Shown: positions 9,437 through 18,146, counted from the first letter of the stretch. The stretch: DNA of 51,801 bases from Clostridiales bacterium VE202-01 (GCA_000508865.1 BAHP02000032.1:1-51801), one strand, 5' to 3'. Numbers and translations are program-made. The notes: generated by a model not told the origin, from the letters alone.

Positions 9437-10009
9437 CTAATAATATCCTTTAAACATATTACGATACATGATCAAATTAGTCGATATATGCAGCCATAGC
9501 ACCCTTATAACTCCATAACCCTTTGGCCTACAAGCTACAACCATCGCATAATTTAATTTAAATTTACGCGCATAATGATCAGCTTTGCGTAAATGCCAGC
9601 TGTTAGTAATGACTAAACAGCTATTAAAATTTTTTTCTTTCATTATTTCACTAGCATACATTAAGTTATGATATGTGCATTTAGCTTTTGATTCTTTAAT
9701 AATTGCGTTTTTATCAACTCCTAATTTAAAAGCGTATTTTTCCATTACATCCGCTTCTTTGTATCGATTTTGGACGTCAGCTCCCGAAAAGATAATGTAT
9801 TTGATTTTTCCCTGCCGATATAATTCAACCGCTTTTTCAACTCTTGACTTCATTATCAATGAAGGTTTGCCATCTTGATTTGCGGGAAAACCACAAACAA
9901 TTGCACAATCGTATTTTGATTGCTTTTGTTTTTTTAATGGCTTTTTAAACATAAGTAAAAATAGTCCTATATTAATAAACCCAAAACAAAAAATCACTTT
10001 TTTAAACAT
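9437..10009 (-). CDS. DUF218 (YdcF/SanA/ElyC-type) membrane protein
   Basis: The protein has one N-terminal hydrophobic segment (residues 3-20, FKKVIFCFGFINIGLFLLMF) and a DUF218 domain: CAIVCGFP, SRVEKAVELYRQG, YIIFSGAD, EADVMEKYA, the CTYHNLMYASEIM region and ITNSWHLRKADHYA. E. coli relatives (SanA, ElyC) act in envelope maintenance; the substrate here is unknown. The 190-residue length fits. The ATG at 10007-10009 has an AAGGAG site at slightly long spacing. It stands alone between two terminators. Family assignment is fairly sure, function is not. Confidence 0.8.
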   Translation of the reverse strand: MFKKVIFCFGFINIGLFLLMFKKPLKKQKQSKYDCAIVCGFPANQDGKPSLIMKSRVEKAVELYRQGKIKYIIFSGADVQNRYKEADVMEKYAFKLGVDKNAIIKESKAKCTYHNLMYASEIMKEKNFNSCLVITNSWHLRKADHYARKFKLNYAMVVACRPKGYGVIRVLWLHISTNLIMYRNMFKGYY

Positions 10010-10047
10010 TATTCTACTTTCTCCTTATATTTCCCTAGAAATATTAC

Positions 10048-10072
10048 AAAAAGGGAATCAATGTCCCTTTTT
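10048..10072 (-). terminator. Intrinsic terminator overlapping the yjdF stop
   Basis: The stem AAAAAGGGA pairs with TCCCTTTTT around a 7-base loop, and a T-tract follows on the minus strand. The yjdF stop codon (10058-10060) lies in the loop. Confidence 0.8.
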
Positions 10073-10459
10073 CTTAGCCTTACGTTTTTCTTGTTTTAAT
10101 TGAAACAAATAATCTTTCTTATCTCTCTTCAATTTCTTTTTACTAACTCTACTTTCATTCTTATTTTGCTCATATTGCATCTTTAAAGCCTGCATTGACT
10201 TTGTTCCAATAGCAAGATCAGAACTTTGCTTTTTGATTATTCTTAACATCCGTTTAGGATTTTTCGGTCTAGACTTTACTTTCAACTGACAAACCGCTTT
10301 AAAAGATAAATTTTGACTGTGATATAAAATATAATTATAGACTTCACCATCTTTAGGCTCATTACCAAAAACAACTCTTTCAACAAATCTTTCACAATCA
10401 CCATTTAAATAAAAAACCCCGATCCAAAACGGATCTTCAAAAAACACATCTAATTCCAT
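10058..10459 (-). CDS. yjdF: YjdF-family protein (DUF2992)
   Basis: This small cytosolic protein matches the YjdF/DUF2992 family: the N-terminal FEDPFWIGVFYLNGD core, RVVFGNEPKDGEVYNYIL, and a very basic lysine-rich C-terminal half (KKKLKRDKK, KRKAKKKG) typical of the family. Its biochemical role is unknown. Family members are commonly controlled by the yjdF riboswitch, which binds azaaromatic compounds, and such an element lies directly upstream here, which strengthens the call. The ATG at 10457-10459 is 7 bases from a perfect AAGGAGG. The family link rests on recognition of the N-terminal motif plus the leader. Confidence 0.85.
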   Translation of the reverse strand: MELDVFFEDPFWIGVFYLNGDCERFVERVVFGNEPKDGEVYNYILYHSQNLSFKAVCQLKVKSRPKNPKRMLRIIKKQSSDLAIGTKSMQALKMQYEQNKNESRVSKKKLKRDKKDYLFQLKQEKRKAKKKGH

Positions 10460-10465
10460 AAAGCT

Positions 10466-10565
10466 TCCTCCTTAAAATAATATCAAAGAAAGGACAACCT
10501 AAGGAGGCAGGTTACTGGCAACTAACAGCTGCGTCTGGACTACCAACCAGACTGTGTTTTTATCT
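10466..10565 (-). ncRNA. yjdF riboswitch leader
   Basis: The 100 bases upstream of yjdF are structured. A GTCTGG/CCAGAC hairpin (10533-10538 with 10547-10552) begins the element. The segment CCTCCTTA on the minus strand (10507-10500) is perfectly complementary to the yjdF ribosome binding site TAAGGAGG (10474-10467), so the leader can hide that site. The arrangement fits a translational riboswitch. Assignment to the yjdF class rests on gene context and general look; I have not aligned it to the class consensus. Confidence 0.75.
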
Positions 10566-10695
10566 TTGTAATTTTATTGTACTAAACTACTTTCCAATAG
10601 TACAGTTTTTTATTATTTTTAAAACCCTTTTTATAAAATTTCAACATCTTGTAAAACACTAAATTTCTATACATAATAAATAAAAGGTGTAAGTA

Positions 10696-10806
10696 ATGCC
10701 AAAAGAATTAGTACTATATAATGACTTTAAAAATGATATCTTATTCAAATTCCTGCTCTATTTAAACAAAACAGGAAATGTATATAAAAGATATTATTAC
10801 AAGTGA
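10696..10806 (+). pseudogene. Remnant resembling an Rpn-type PD-(D/E)XK nuclease N-terminus
   Basis: This lies in the 370-base stretch between the yjdF leader and the next gene. A 36-codon frame starts at ATG 10696 behind AAGGTG and encodes NDFKNDILFKFLL, like the N-terminus of Rpn-family recombination-promoting nucleases. It ends at TGA 10804. A further scrap (IDYLKRTDE, stop just before the hairpin at 10887) fits the end of such a gene. A small ORF cannot be excluded. The rest of the gap (10566-10695) holds AT-rich DNA with an inverted repeat TGTACTA...TAGTACA upstream of yjdF. Confidence 0.35.
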
Positions 10807-10886
10807 TGAAAACTAGATATCATCATTAAATAAAAGCAGTTAAAAAAGGTGATTACAAACAGTTTAGATAAAGAATAGATTATTTA

Positions 10887-10916
10887 AAAAGAACAGATGA
10901 GTAAATCTGTTCTTTT
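10887..10916. terminator. Bidirectional intrinsic terminator
   Basis: A 12-bp perfect stem (AAAAGAACAGAT and its complement) with a 6-base loop has A/T tracts on both sides. It can end the plus-strand remnant and the minus-strand membrane protein gene at 10932. Confidence 0.85.
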
Positions 10917-10931
10917 CGATTAAATCAAAAA

Positions 10932-11342
10932 TCATTTTTCAAATTTATTTAAAAGATAACATCCACTATATAAAATCAACCAAACAATTCCTACAAATAA
11001 CAAATTAATACTTACCTCATTATTAAGATAAAAATAAATTTTTAATTGATCATACAAATTCATCAAAAACACTAAAACAACGATAATGATGAGCATAACC
11101 GGTAATTTTATTTTACCATCGTTCTTTTTCAACATTCTAAATGCTTTTTTATCAAAAATCTTAAAAGCATCTAACAACAAATATATTATTAAAATAAATA
11201 TCATTAAAACTAGATCTGTAGGACAAAAAATTAAATTCAATCCCAATTTCCCTTCCACTACTTGTGCAAAATATAAAATGAAAACAACTCCAGGATAAAA
11301 AATATATGTAAACAGCCTAAAATATTCTTTTATTTTTTCCAT
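10932..11342 (-). CDS. Small hypothetical four-helix membrane protein
   Basis: I do not recognise a family. The 136-residue protein has about four hydrophobic segments (near residues 12-28, 40-60, 80-96 and 112-132) separated by short charged loops, one carrying KKNDGK. No catalytic or binding motif is visible. The ATG at 11340-11342 follows a GGAGG-like site (TCCTCC on the plus strand). A terminator separates it from gmk upstream, so it is probably transcribed alone or by read-through. Confidence 0.65.
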   Translation of the reverse strand: MEKIKEYFRLFTYIFYPGVVFILYFAQVVEGKLGLNLIFCPTDLVLMIFILIIYLLLDAFKIFDKKAFRMLKKNDGKIKLPVMLIIIVVLVFLMNLYDQLKIYFYLNNEVSINLLFVGIVWLILYSGCYLLNKFEK

Positions 11343-11357
11343 CTTTCCTCCACTAAA

Positions 11358-11381
11358 AATCAGGGATTAGTAACCCTGATT
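11358..11381 (-). terminator. Intrinsic terminator of gmk
   Basis: The stem AATCAGGG/CCCTGATT encloses an 8-base loop that contains the gmk stop codon. TTTTTA follows on the minus strand. Confidence 0.85.
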
Positions 11382-11942
11382 AGTTCGATGTTCTTTAATT
11401 ATTTTTGCAATTTTTTCTTTTGCTTCAATAATATCATCATTTTCAACAACATACTTATACTCATCTTTAGTAGCTATTTCTTTTCTTGCCTTAGCTAAAC
11501 GCTGCTGAACGATCTCTTCTTCTTCTGTTCTTCGCCCCCGGATCCTTCTTTCAAGTTCTTCCATACTTGGTGGTACAATAAAAATCGTCGTAGCATCAGG
11601 ACATCTTTCCATAACTTGAAGAGCTCCCTGAACTTCAATTTCTAACACTACATTTTTCCCTTCACTTAGCAGCTGATCAACATAATCTTTAGGGGTTCCA
11701 TAATAATTCCCTACAAACTGTGCCCATTCTAATAATTTACCTTCACTAACTTTCTTTTTAAACTCTTCTTCTTCTACAAAAAAATAATCAATTCCATCTC
11801 TTTCGTTGGGACGTGGTTTACGAGTTGTCATCGAGATCGAATACGCCAAATTCAAACTATCATCTTTAAACAATTCTTCTCTTACTGTTCCTTTACCTAC
11901 TCCACTTGGACCACTAAGAATTATTAACATTCCTTTTTGCAC
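11367..11942 (-). CDS. gmk: Guanylate kinase
   Basis: Guanylate kinase phosphorylates GMP to GDP with ATP; in Bacillota it also matters for (p)ppGpp control of GTP pools. Signatures are the P-loop SGPSGVGKGTV, the GMP-binding SMTTRKPRPNERDGIDYFFV, LEIEVQGA and the lid RRTEEEEIVQQRL. The length of 191 residues is normal. The start is taken as GTG at 11940-11942 because it lies 7 bases from AAGGGGTG; an in-frame ATG at 11928-11930 would abut its AGGA. It has its own strong promoter and diverges from rqcH. The usual downstream rpoZ and coaBC are not here. Confidence 0.96.
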   Translation of the reverse strand: MQKGMLIILSGPSGVGKGTVREELFKDDSLNLAYSISMTTRKPRPNERDGIDYFFVEEEEFKKKVSEGKLLEWAQFVGNYYGTPKDYVDQLLSEGKNVVLEIEVQGALQVMERCPDATTIFIVPPSMEELERRIRGRRTEEEEIVQQRLAKARKEIATKDEYKYVVENDDIIEAKEKIAKIIKEHRTNQGY

Positions 11943-11972
11943 TTATTAACACCCCTTTTTTATGATATGTTC

Positions 11973-12001
11973 ATCATACAAAATACACCTTATAATGTCA
12001 A
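11973..12001 (-). promoter_or_regulatory. Sigma-A promoter of gmk
   Basis: On the minus strand a perfect TTGACA (-35, 11996-12001) is followed by a 17-base spacer and TATGAT (-10, 11973-11978). This is one of the best promoters in the window. Confidence 0.85.
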
Positions 12002-12040
12002 TTGTTTTCAATCTATGTTATACTATTTTGGGTGATAAAA

Positions 12041-13684
12041 ATGGCTTATGATGGAATAATGATGCATCAAGTAATAAACAAATTGAATAACACAATAACA
12101 GGTGGTAGAATCAATAAAATCTACCAAATTTCTAAATACGAATTGTTAATCCAAATAAGAAGTAATCGACAAAATTATAAATTACTTCTCTCTTGTCATC
12201 CTATGTATGCAAGAATTCAACTAACAAATTTAGATTATCCAACTCCGGAAAACCCTAATCCTTTAACAATGTTATTTAGAAAACATCTAGAAGGCGGCTA
12301 TATCAAAGAGATCAAACAGATAGAACTCGACCGTATTTGTCACATTCTTTTTGGCTGTCATAATGAATTTGGCGATTATATAGAATATCATTGTTTTATT
12401 GAAATAATGGGTAAACATTCTAATATTATTCTTTGTAATCAGGATAAAAAAATTCTTGATTGTTTAAAAAGAATTACTCCTAATATTAATAGTGAACGTT
12501 TTGTTCAGCCAGGTGCAATCTATCAACTACCTCCAGTAAATTTCAATAAACTAAATCCTTTTGATCAAGATTTCATTGAATGTAATAATTTAACTAAAGT
12601 CTATCAAGGTATTTCGCCAATTCTTTCCAAAGAAATCCTTTATCGTCATGATAATGGCGCTAGTTTTATATCAATCATGAATGAGATCAAAACCAGTGAA
12701 CAATTATATATAAGTAAAACAGATCAAAAAGAATATTTTCACTTAATTCCTCTAACCCATCTACAAACTTCATTTCAAGTATACCCTTTATTTGAAGGTC
12801 TCGATCAGCATTTCAATCTAATCGATCAAAAAGAGCGAATTAAGCAGCAAACTTCTAATTTACTTAAATTCATTACAAATGAATATCAAAAGAACATCTC
12901 TAAATTAACTAAACTACAAACAACGTTAGAAGATTCTCAAAATAGTGATGAATATCGAATTATTGGTGATTTATTATATTCTAATTTACATTTATTAAAA
13001 AAAGGAATGAAACATATTGAATTGGATAATTATTATGATAATACTAAAATTATGGTCGATTTAGATGAAAAACTTGATCCTAAAGCAAATGCTCAAAAAT
13101 ATTATAATAAATATCAAAAAGCTAAAAATTCAATCAATGTTTTAAAAGAACAAATAAATATAACTCAAAAAGAAATTGAATATTTTGATAGTTTATTAAC
13201 TTTAATGGATAATGCATCATACTATGATGCATTAGAAATAAAAGAAGAGTTAGAAAATTTGGGATATTTAAAAAAGAAAAAGAAGCATAATACTATTCGT
13301 AAAAACAAAAAACCTGCTTTTGAAACATACTATACTAAAGATGGAATTGAAATATGTATTGGTAAAAACAATCTCCAAAATGATTATTTAACATTCAAAC
13401 ATGCTCATCGCTATGATACCTGGTTTCATGTCAAAGACATGCCTGGAAGTCATGTGATCGTTAAAGGCGATAAATTAGATGAATATACTATTCGTTTAGC
13501 CAGCAATATTGCTGCCTATTATTCTAAAGGTAAAAACAGTAGTAGTGTGCCGGTAAATTATACTTTAGTAAAAACCTTAAAAAAACCTAATAAAGCTAAA
13601 CCTGGCCAGGTTATTTTAGATAGTTATAAGACTATTTATATTGATCCTGATGCTAATTGTTTAAATGAATTAAAGAAAAAATAG
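12041..13684 (+). CDS. rqcH: NFACT family ribosome quality control protein RqcH
   Basis: RqcH (also annotated FbpA or fibronectin-binding protein) binds split 50S subunits carrying a stalled nascent chain and recruits tRNA-Ala to add C-terminal alanine tails. NFACT-N begins MAYDGIMMHQVINKL. A long coiled-coil middle (about residues 270-400) and the NFACT-R domain follow, with HAHRYDTWFHVKDMPGSHV and the PGQVILDSYKTIYI end. The start at 12041 follows GGGTGA; a longer frame running upstream to about 12002 lies in the promoter region. Length is about 547 residues. It is monocistronic, divergent from gmk, and ends at a terminator. Confidence 0.93.
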   Translation: MAYDGIMMHQVINKLNNTITGGRINKIYQISKYELLIQIRSNRQNYKLLLSCHPMYARIQLTNLDYPTPENPNPLTMLFRKHLEGGYIKEIKQIELDRICHILFGCHNEFGDYIEYHCFIEIMGKHSNIILCNQDKKILDCLKRITPNINSERFVQPGAIYQLPPVNFNKLNPFDQDFIECNNLTKVYQGISPILSKEILYRHDNGASFISIMNEIKTSEQLYISKTDQKEYFHLIPLTHLQTSFQVYPLFEGLDQHFNLIDQKERIKQQTSNLLKFITNEYQKNISKLTKLQTTLEDSQNSDEYRIIGDLLYSNLHLLKKGMKHIELDNYYDNTKIMVDLDEKLDPKANAQKYYNKYQKAKNSINVLKEQINITQKEIEYFDSLLTLMDNASYYDALEIKEELENLGYLKKKKKHNTIRKNKKPAFETYYTKDGIEICIGKNNLQNDYLTFKHAHRYDTWFHVKDMPGSHVIVKGDKLDEYTIRLASNIAAYYSKGKNSSSVPVNYTLVKTLKKPNKAKPGQVILDSYKTIYIDPDANCLNELKKK

Positions 13685-13700
13685 ATGCCTTAGCATCTAT
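13681..13700. terminator. Bidirectional terminator between rqcH and the coat gene
   Basis: The stem ATAGATGC/GCATCTAT with a CTTA loop overlaps the rqcH stop. CTTTT follows on the plus strand and TTTTTTC on the minus strand, so it serves both convergent genes. Confidence 0.85.
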
Positions 13701-13705
13701 CTTTT

Positions 13706-14098
13706 CTAACGATTACAACCACAACCACTTCCTGTATTATTTGTAGTGTTGTACATTCCGTTGATTACAGAATCCCCAGTAGTATTATTATATCCGCTAT
13801 TATTAAAACCAAATGTAGATGCCATATTAGCATTTGTAAATGGATTTCCAGCACTTTGAGTCATACAAGTGCGTTCATAGCGTGGATAATAACGTGGGTA
13901 ATAAACGATATTATTAACATGACGGCATTCGATTGGACAAATAATAGGTTGCTCAACATATTGATTAGAGCATGTTGTACAAACTTTTCGAGGAGCTACG
14001 ATTGGTGTTGCACGACATCCATTCATAGAATTGTTCCATCCCCAATTGTTGCAGCTATTACAGCTGTTACATCCACATCCTGAATTACTAAACATCAT
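13706..14098 (-). CDS. Cys/Asn-rich protein, probable CotD-like spore coat protein
   Basis: The composition is unusual: an N-terminal CGCNSCNSCNN cluster, a central PIVAPRKVC...QPIICPIECRHVNNIVYYPRYYPRY segment (PIV-P, P-I-P, N-x5-P-Y-P spacing), and an Asn/Gly/Thr-rich tail ending CGCNR. This spacing resembles the CotD family of inner spore coat proteins, and Cys-rich low-complexity ends suit disulfide cross-linked coats. The frame can be opened at a GTG inside the ribosome binding site, but AAGGAGGTG with ATG at 14096-14098 (or 14093-14095) is the better start. It is monocistronic, flanked by terminators. No known catalytic function; coat identity is a moderate-confidence inference. Confidence 0.6.
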   Translation of the reverse strand: MMFSNSGCGCNSCNSCNNWGWNNSMNGCRATPIVAPRKVCTTCSNQYVEQPIICPIECRHVNNIVYYPRYYPRYERTCMTQSAGNPFTNANMASTFGFNNSGYNNTTGDSVINGMYNTTNNTGSGCGCNR

Positions 14099-14173
14099 TT
14101 TCACCTCCTTTAATATACTATATGTTTAATTAAATTTGGTGCTAAGGCAAATTACATAGGAAAGGATAAAAAT

Positions 14174-14926
14174 ATGAAATTAATTAAATGGAATACTGTA
14201 AAAAATATTGAAGCGTATACTGTAACTAAAAAATTAGGAGATATGTCTTTTAATAATGTTGATAAAGAGTTAATACTAAATAACCGTAAAAATCTGGCTG
14301 CTCTTTTAAATACTGATCTAGACCATATGGTAGCACCACATCAAGTACATTCTGCAAACTTTAAAGAAGTAACTATTCATGATGGGGGTAAAGGAATTTA
14401 TGATCAAGAAAGTGCTTTTGACAACACTGATGCTCTTTACACTAAAGATGCTGATCTATTTTTATTATCATTTCATGCTGACTGTACCCCTGTTCTATTA
14501 TATTCTCCAGAAACAAATATCATTGCCGCAATTCATTCTGGATGGTTAGGAACAACTAAACAAATCGTTTCTAAAGTTACTAGTCATTTGATCAATAATG
14601 AACATTGTAACCCTAAAACAATGTTGGCATATATTGGTCCTTGCATTTGTCAAGATTGCCTTGAAGTTATGGATAATGTTATCGATCTTGTTAAAGCGAT
14701 GGATTTTGATACTACACCTTACTACCATAAAACTGATGAAACTCATTATTTAATGGACAATAAAGGTCTTAATAAAAAAATGCTCTTAAATCTCGGCTTA
14801 CTTGAAGATAATATTACTGTCTCTCCATACTGTACAGTTGAAAATGACGATTTATTTTATAGTTACCGAAAAAATAAAGATAGTGGTAGAAATATTACTA
14901 TTATTAAAAGATGTTCTGATAAATAA
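14174..14926 (+). CDS. pgeF: Peptidoglycan editing factor / purine nucleoside phosphorylase (YfiH/YlmD family)
   Basis: This multicopper-oxidase-fold (DUF152, 'laccase domain') protein keeps the zinc/copper site: HQVHS, DALYTKDAD, HADCTPVLLY with catalytic Cys, IHSGWLGT and GPCICQDCLEV. Homologues act on purine nucleosides or stop incorporation of wrong amino acids into peptidoglycan precursors. The length of 250 residues is normal. The ATG at 14174 follows AGGAAAGGA. It stands alone, ending at a long bidirectional terminator. In many Bacillota it neighbours ftsZ/sepF, so the isolated site is a local difference. Confidence 0.9.
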   Translation: MKLIKWNTVKNIEAYTVTKKLGDMSFNNVDKELILNNRKNLAALLNTDLDHMVAPHQVHSANFKEVTIHDGGKGIYDQESAFDNTDALYTKDADLFLLSFHADCTPVLLYSPETNIIAAIHSGWLGTTKQIVSKVTSHLINNEHCNPKTMLAYIGPCICQDCLEVMDNVIDLVKAMDFDTTPYYHKTDETHYLMDNKGLNKKMLLNLGLLEDNITVSPYCTVENDDLFYSYRKNKDSGRNITIIKRCSDK

Positions 14927-14936
14927 CTAAAGACTC

Positions 14937-14985
14937 AAAAAGATGATTTAATTTTATTAATCCAATAATCTTAAATCATCTTTTT
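14937..14985. terminator. Bidirectional terminator between pgeF and nnr
   Basis: A 14-bp stem (AAAAAGATGATTTA and its complement) encloses a 21-base loop, with T-tracts on both strands. It lies between convergent genes. Confidence 0.85.
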
Positions 14986-15000
14986 ATTTTCAGATATAAA

Positions 15001-16482
15001 CTATTTTTGTTCATTAATAATTTCATGCATCACTTTAGGAATTAGATTAATTAGTTTACTAGGAATTACAGTATATGAATTATCCCCAATAATATCACCA
15101 CAGCTGCCATGTAAATATGTTCCTAAAATAGCTGCATCTTTAGGTAAATATCCTTGTCCAACAAAACTTGTGATTATTCCTGCCAAGACATCACCCATTC
15201 CCGCAGTAGCCATCGCTTTATTCGCTGTAATATTACGATATACTTCATTTCCATCTGTAATAATCGTATTTGGTCCTTTCAACACTACGATCACTCCATA
15301 TTCTGATGCAAACTGAGAAACTTTTTCAACCATCTCTAATTCATCATTATAAAAGCATAACCGTTTAAATTCACCATGATGAGGTGTCAAAATGATTGGC
15401 ATAGAACAACTTTTTAATAAATCAAGATGCTTAGAAACAATCGTTAAAGCATCCCCATCAATCACTAAAGGACATTTTACATTTTTTAATGTATCAATTA
15501 CATATCGCTCGCTTTGCTCATTTAACCCCAAACCAGAGCCGATCAAAACAGCATCACGATTTTCAAAAACATTTACATCTAAAATTTCTTCTCTAAGTAA
15601 CGATGTGCATTCTGGCGTAGTACTTGCAAGAGCATCAATAACTTTATCACTAGAGCAAACGCAAACTATGCCACTTCCGCTAAATACTGCTGCTCGTGAC
15701 GCTAATAACGCCGCCCCACGATAATGATCACATCCTGTAATCTGCAATACTTTTCCATAGATACCTTTATGTCCATAATAACTGCGTGGTTTTAAGTGAT
15801 ATTTGATCCACGATGGACTCACTAGTTTAGCTAATTTTAATTCATGGCGTAAATCTTTTACATCTAATAATTCAATCGCAATTTCACCGGTATACATATG
15901 ACATTCATCATTTAAAAACGCCTGCTTAATTGCTGTAAGAGTAACTGTTTTACTGGCACAAACTACACTACCATAAGGGATTCCGGTATCAGGATCTAAC
16001 CCAGTAGGAATATCGATTGCAATAATATCAACATCATATAAATTATTAATTTCATTAACTAATATTTTTGCGATTCCTCTAACCTCACTATTTAACCCAA
16101 AACCAAACATTGCATCTACTACTACATCTGCTTTTTTAGCATCTCTTACAAACAATGAAATATCCTCTTCATCCATAAAGGTTATCGGTACTTCCATTTC
16201 CTGCGCTTGATCGATATAATAATTATTCGCTCTTGATAACTTATCTGGATTTCCAAAACAATATAATTTAACATTTCTTGCTCTAAGATGTAACTTTATC
16301 CCCAGACTCAAACCATCAGCACCATTATTTCCAGGACCACAAACAATCACAATATTATCATAATTTTTACAATGGGGTAAAATAGCATTACTAGCTTTAT
16401 CAACTAGTTCTTCAATTGTATAACCAGCATCTAATAATGCTTTGTCGTAAGCTTTCATTTGCCTACTTGTTGCAACATACAT
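15001..16482 (-). CDS. nnr: Bifunctional NAD(P)H-hydrate epimerase / ADP-dependent dehydratase
   Basis: Nnr repairs the damaged cofactors NADHX and NADPHX. The N-terminal YjeF_N epimerase domain (about 1-210) shows CGPGNNGADGLSLG, the DAMFGFGL segment and IDIPTGLDPDTG. The C-terminal ribokinase-like dehydratase domain has GSGIV, GSGLGL, IDGDALT, LTPHHGEF, VLKGPNTII and the NKAMATAGMGDVLAG ADP-binding end. At 493 residues it is a full fusion. The ATG is at 16480-16482. In some genomes the acyl carrier protein synthase acpS is adjacent; it is not here. Confidence 0.95.
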   Translation of the reverse strand: MYVATSRQMKAYDKALLDAGYTIEELVDKASNAILPHCKNYDNIVIVCGPGNNGADGLSLGIKLHLRARNVKLYCFGNPDKLSRANNYYIDQAQEMEVPITFMDEEDISLFVRDAKKADVVVDAMFGFGLNSEVRGIAKILVNEINNLYDVDIIAIDIPTGLDPDTGIPYGSVVCASKTVTLTAIKQAFLNDECHMYTGEIAIELLDVKDLRHELKLAKLVSPSWIKYHLKPRSYYGHKGIYGKVLQITGCDHYRGAALLASRAAVFSGSGIVCVCSSDKVIDALASTTPECTSLLREEILDVNVFENRDAVLIGSGLGLNEQSERYVIDTLKNVKCPLVIDGDALTIVSKHLDLLKSCSMPIILTPHHGEFKRLCFYNDELEMVEKVSQFASEYGVIVVLKGPNTIITDGNEVYRNITANKAMATAGMGDVLAGIITSFVGQGYLPKDAAILGTYLHGSCGDIIGDNSYTVIPSKLINLIPKVMHEIINEQK

Positions 16483-16568
16483 ATCATCACCAATACTTTC
16501 TACTAAATTTTATGTATTAATTATAAAACAAACAGACAAAAAAGCCTACCCATTTATTCAAAATAAAA

Positions 16569-16588
16569 AGGAATCTATTAAGATTCCT
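16569..16588 (-). terminator. Intrinsic terminator of the NlpC/P60 gene
   Basis: The stem AGGAATCT/AGATTCCT with an ATTA loop has TTTTTATTTT following on the minus strand. Confidence 0.8.
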
Positions 16589-16603
16589 CAATATATTCAA
16601 TTT

Positions 16604-18048
16604 TTATTTTACTCTGATGGCACAAACAAAACCTGAACCTGAAACCGATGAAATTTTAACTACATCACCTGTTTGAGGTGCATGGATATACTTCCCACCA
16701 CCAATATAAATACCTACATGGCCAGATTTCCATAAAATATCACCTGGTTCTGCAGCTGAAACACTGATTTGAGTTCCCGCACTCTTTTGAGCTGAAGATG
16801 AATGTGGTAGTGATATTCCTACTTTAGAATAACACCATTTAACAAATCCTGAACAGTCAAAAGCATTAGGTCCTGCAGCTCCCCATTTATAAGGCGCTCC
16901 AAGTTTAGAGTAAGCAGCAGATACTACCGCATTTCCATAAGCATTGCTTGCAGCACTACCTGTATATACTTTATTAATTTTTACAGTTAAAGAAGCACTA
17001 CTACTATTACCTGCTTCATCACTTACAGTATATGTAGCTGTTTTATTACCAGCTTTATCAGTACTTGGTGCAGAAATTTCTACTTTAGATCTTATATCAC
17101 CATCTTTATTGTCAATTGCTGAAACAAGATAAGAACTAAAGTCAACGTTATCACCAGCATTTATAACAATATTTGATTCACTTAAAGTAATTACTGGTGC
17201 TGATAAATCTTTAACAACAACATTTAACGCACTTTCAGTAGTATTTCCTGAACTGTCTTGAACAGATAATTTTAATGTTTGCACTTCATCCATTTTTAAA
17301 GTATCGATTGAACCTTCAACATTTGGTGTTAATGCTCCATCCAAATTATCTACAACACTTACATAGTTATTTAAATCAAATGTACTACCATAATCAACAG
17401 TAACATTTTCACCTTGTAATAAATTAATTACTGGTGCTTCTAAATCACTTACTGCAAAAGTAAATGTTTTACTTGCTGTATTTCCAGAACTGTCAGCGAC
17501 ATTCAAAGTAATATCCTGGAAACCTGGTACATCTGTATTTAGCGGCATGTTTGCTCGATAAATGGAGTTACATCACCATCAACATTATCAGTAGCTTTAA
17601 CATAACTTGCAAAATCACTACTTCCTTTTACTGGAACTTCAATAACATAACCTTTACTTGTTCCCAGCATCTCAAACTTAGGTTCTTCTTTATCAACAAC
17701 AGCAACTTTAATTGTTTTTGTCGCCACATTAGAACCTTGATCGGTAGCAGTAACTCCAACATCATATACGCCTAACTGATTTACATTCAATGAAGATGTA
17801 TCTGCTTTTACATCAATTAATTCACGACTATCTTTATTGTCGACAATATCAATACTATCTAAATCTAATTTCTCTCCGTATGGAACTTCAATTTGATTAG
17901 ATCTAATTTCCGGCATTTCTTTATCGGTTGCAGCATAACCTACAAGCATAAAACTTGCAACAGCCACAATCGGAATGAACATTGCTTTACGATTAACAAT
18001 ATACTCATCAAACACATTTGTTAGCTTCGTCTTAATATTTATATCCAT
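16604..18048 (-). pseudogene. Secreted Ig-like + NlpC/P60 cell wall hydrolase, frameshifted
   Basis: This is a surface peptidoglycan hydrolase in two frames. Part one (17539-18048) holds a membrane anchor (FIPIVAVASFMLVGYAA, near residue 25) and the first Ig-like repeats, ending abnormally after DGDVTPFIEQ. Part two (to 16604) continues with PLNTDVPGFQDITL, more bacterial Ig-like repeats (DLEAPVI, DLSAPVI units) and a C-terminal NlpC/P60 domain: AFDCSGFVKWCY with catalytic Cys, GHVGIYIG and YIHAPQ histidines. Adding one A in the run at 17550-17552 gives IEQNMPLNTDVPG and restores about 480 residues. The ATG at 18046-18048 follows AAAGGAGGTAAC. The enzyme probably cleaves the stem peptide; whether the break is real is doubtful. 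Confidence 0.88.
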
Positions 18049-18146
18049 TCGTTACCTCCTTTCAATAATATATCCATGTCTAATTATATTACTATTTATC
18101 TTAAAAATCCACCTATGAAAGCATTTTCATTTCTGCCGTTTTTTCA

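Noticed and set aside
14114..14124. CATATAGTA on the minus strand, matching a sigma-K -10 element upstream of the coat gene
   Set aside because: The start of transcription would fall at the ribosome binding site, leaving no leader, and the -35 AC spacing is short. Kept only as a hint of sporulation control.
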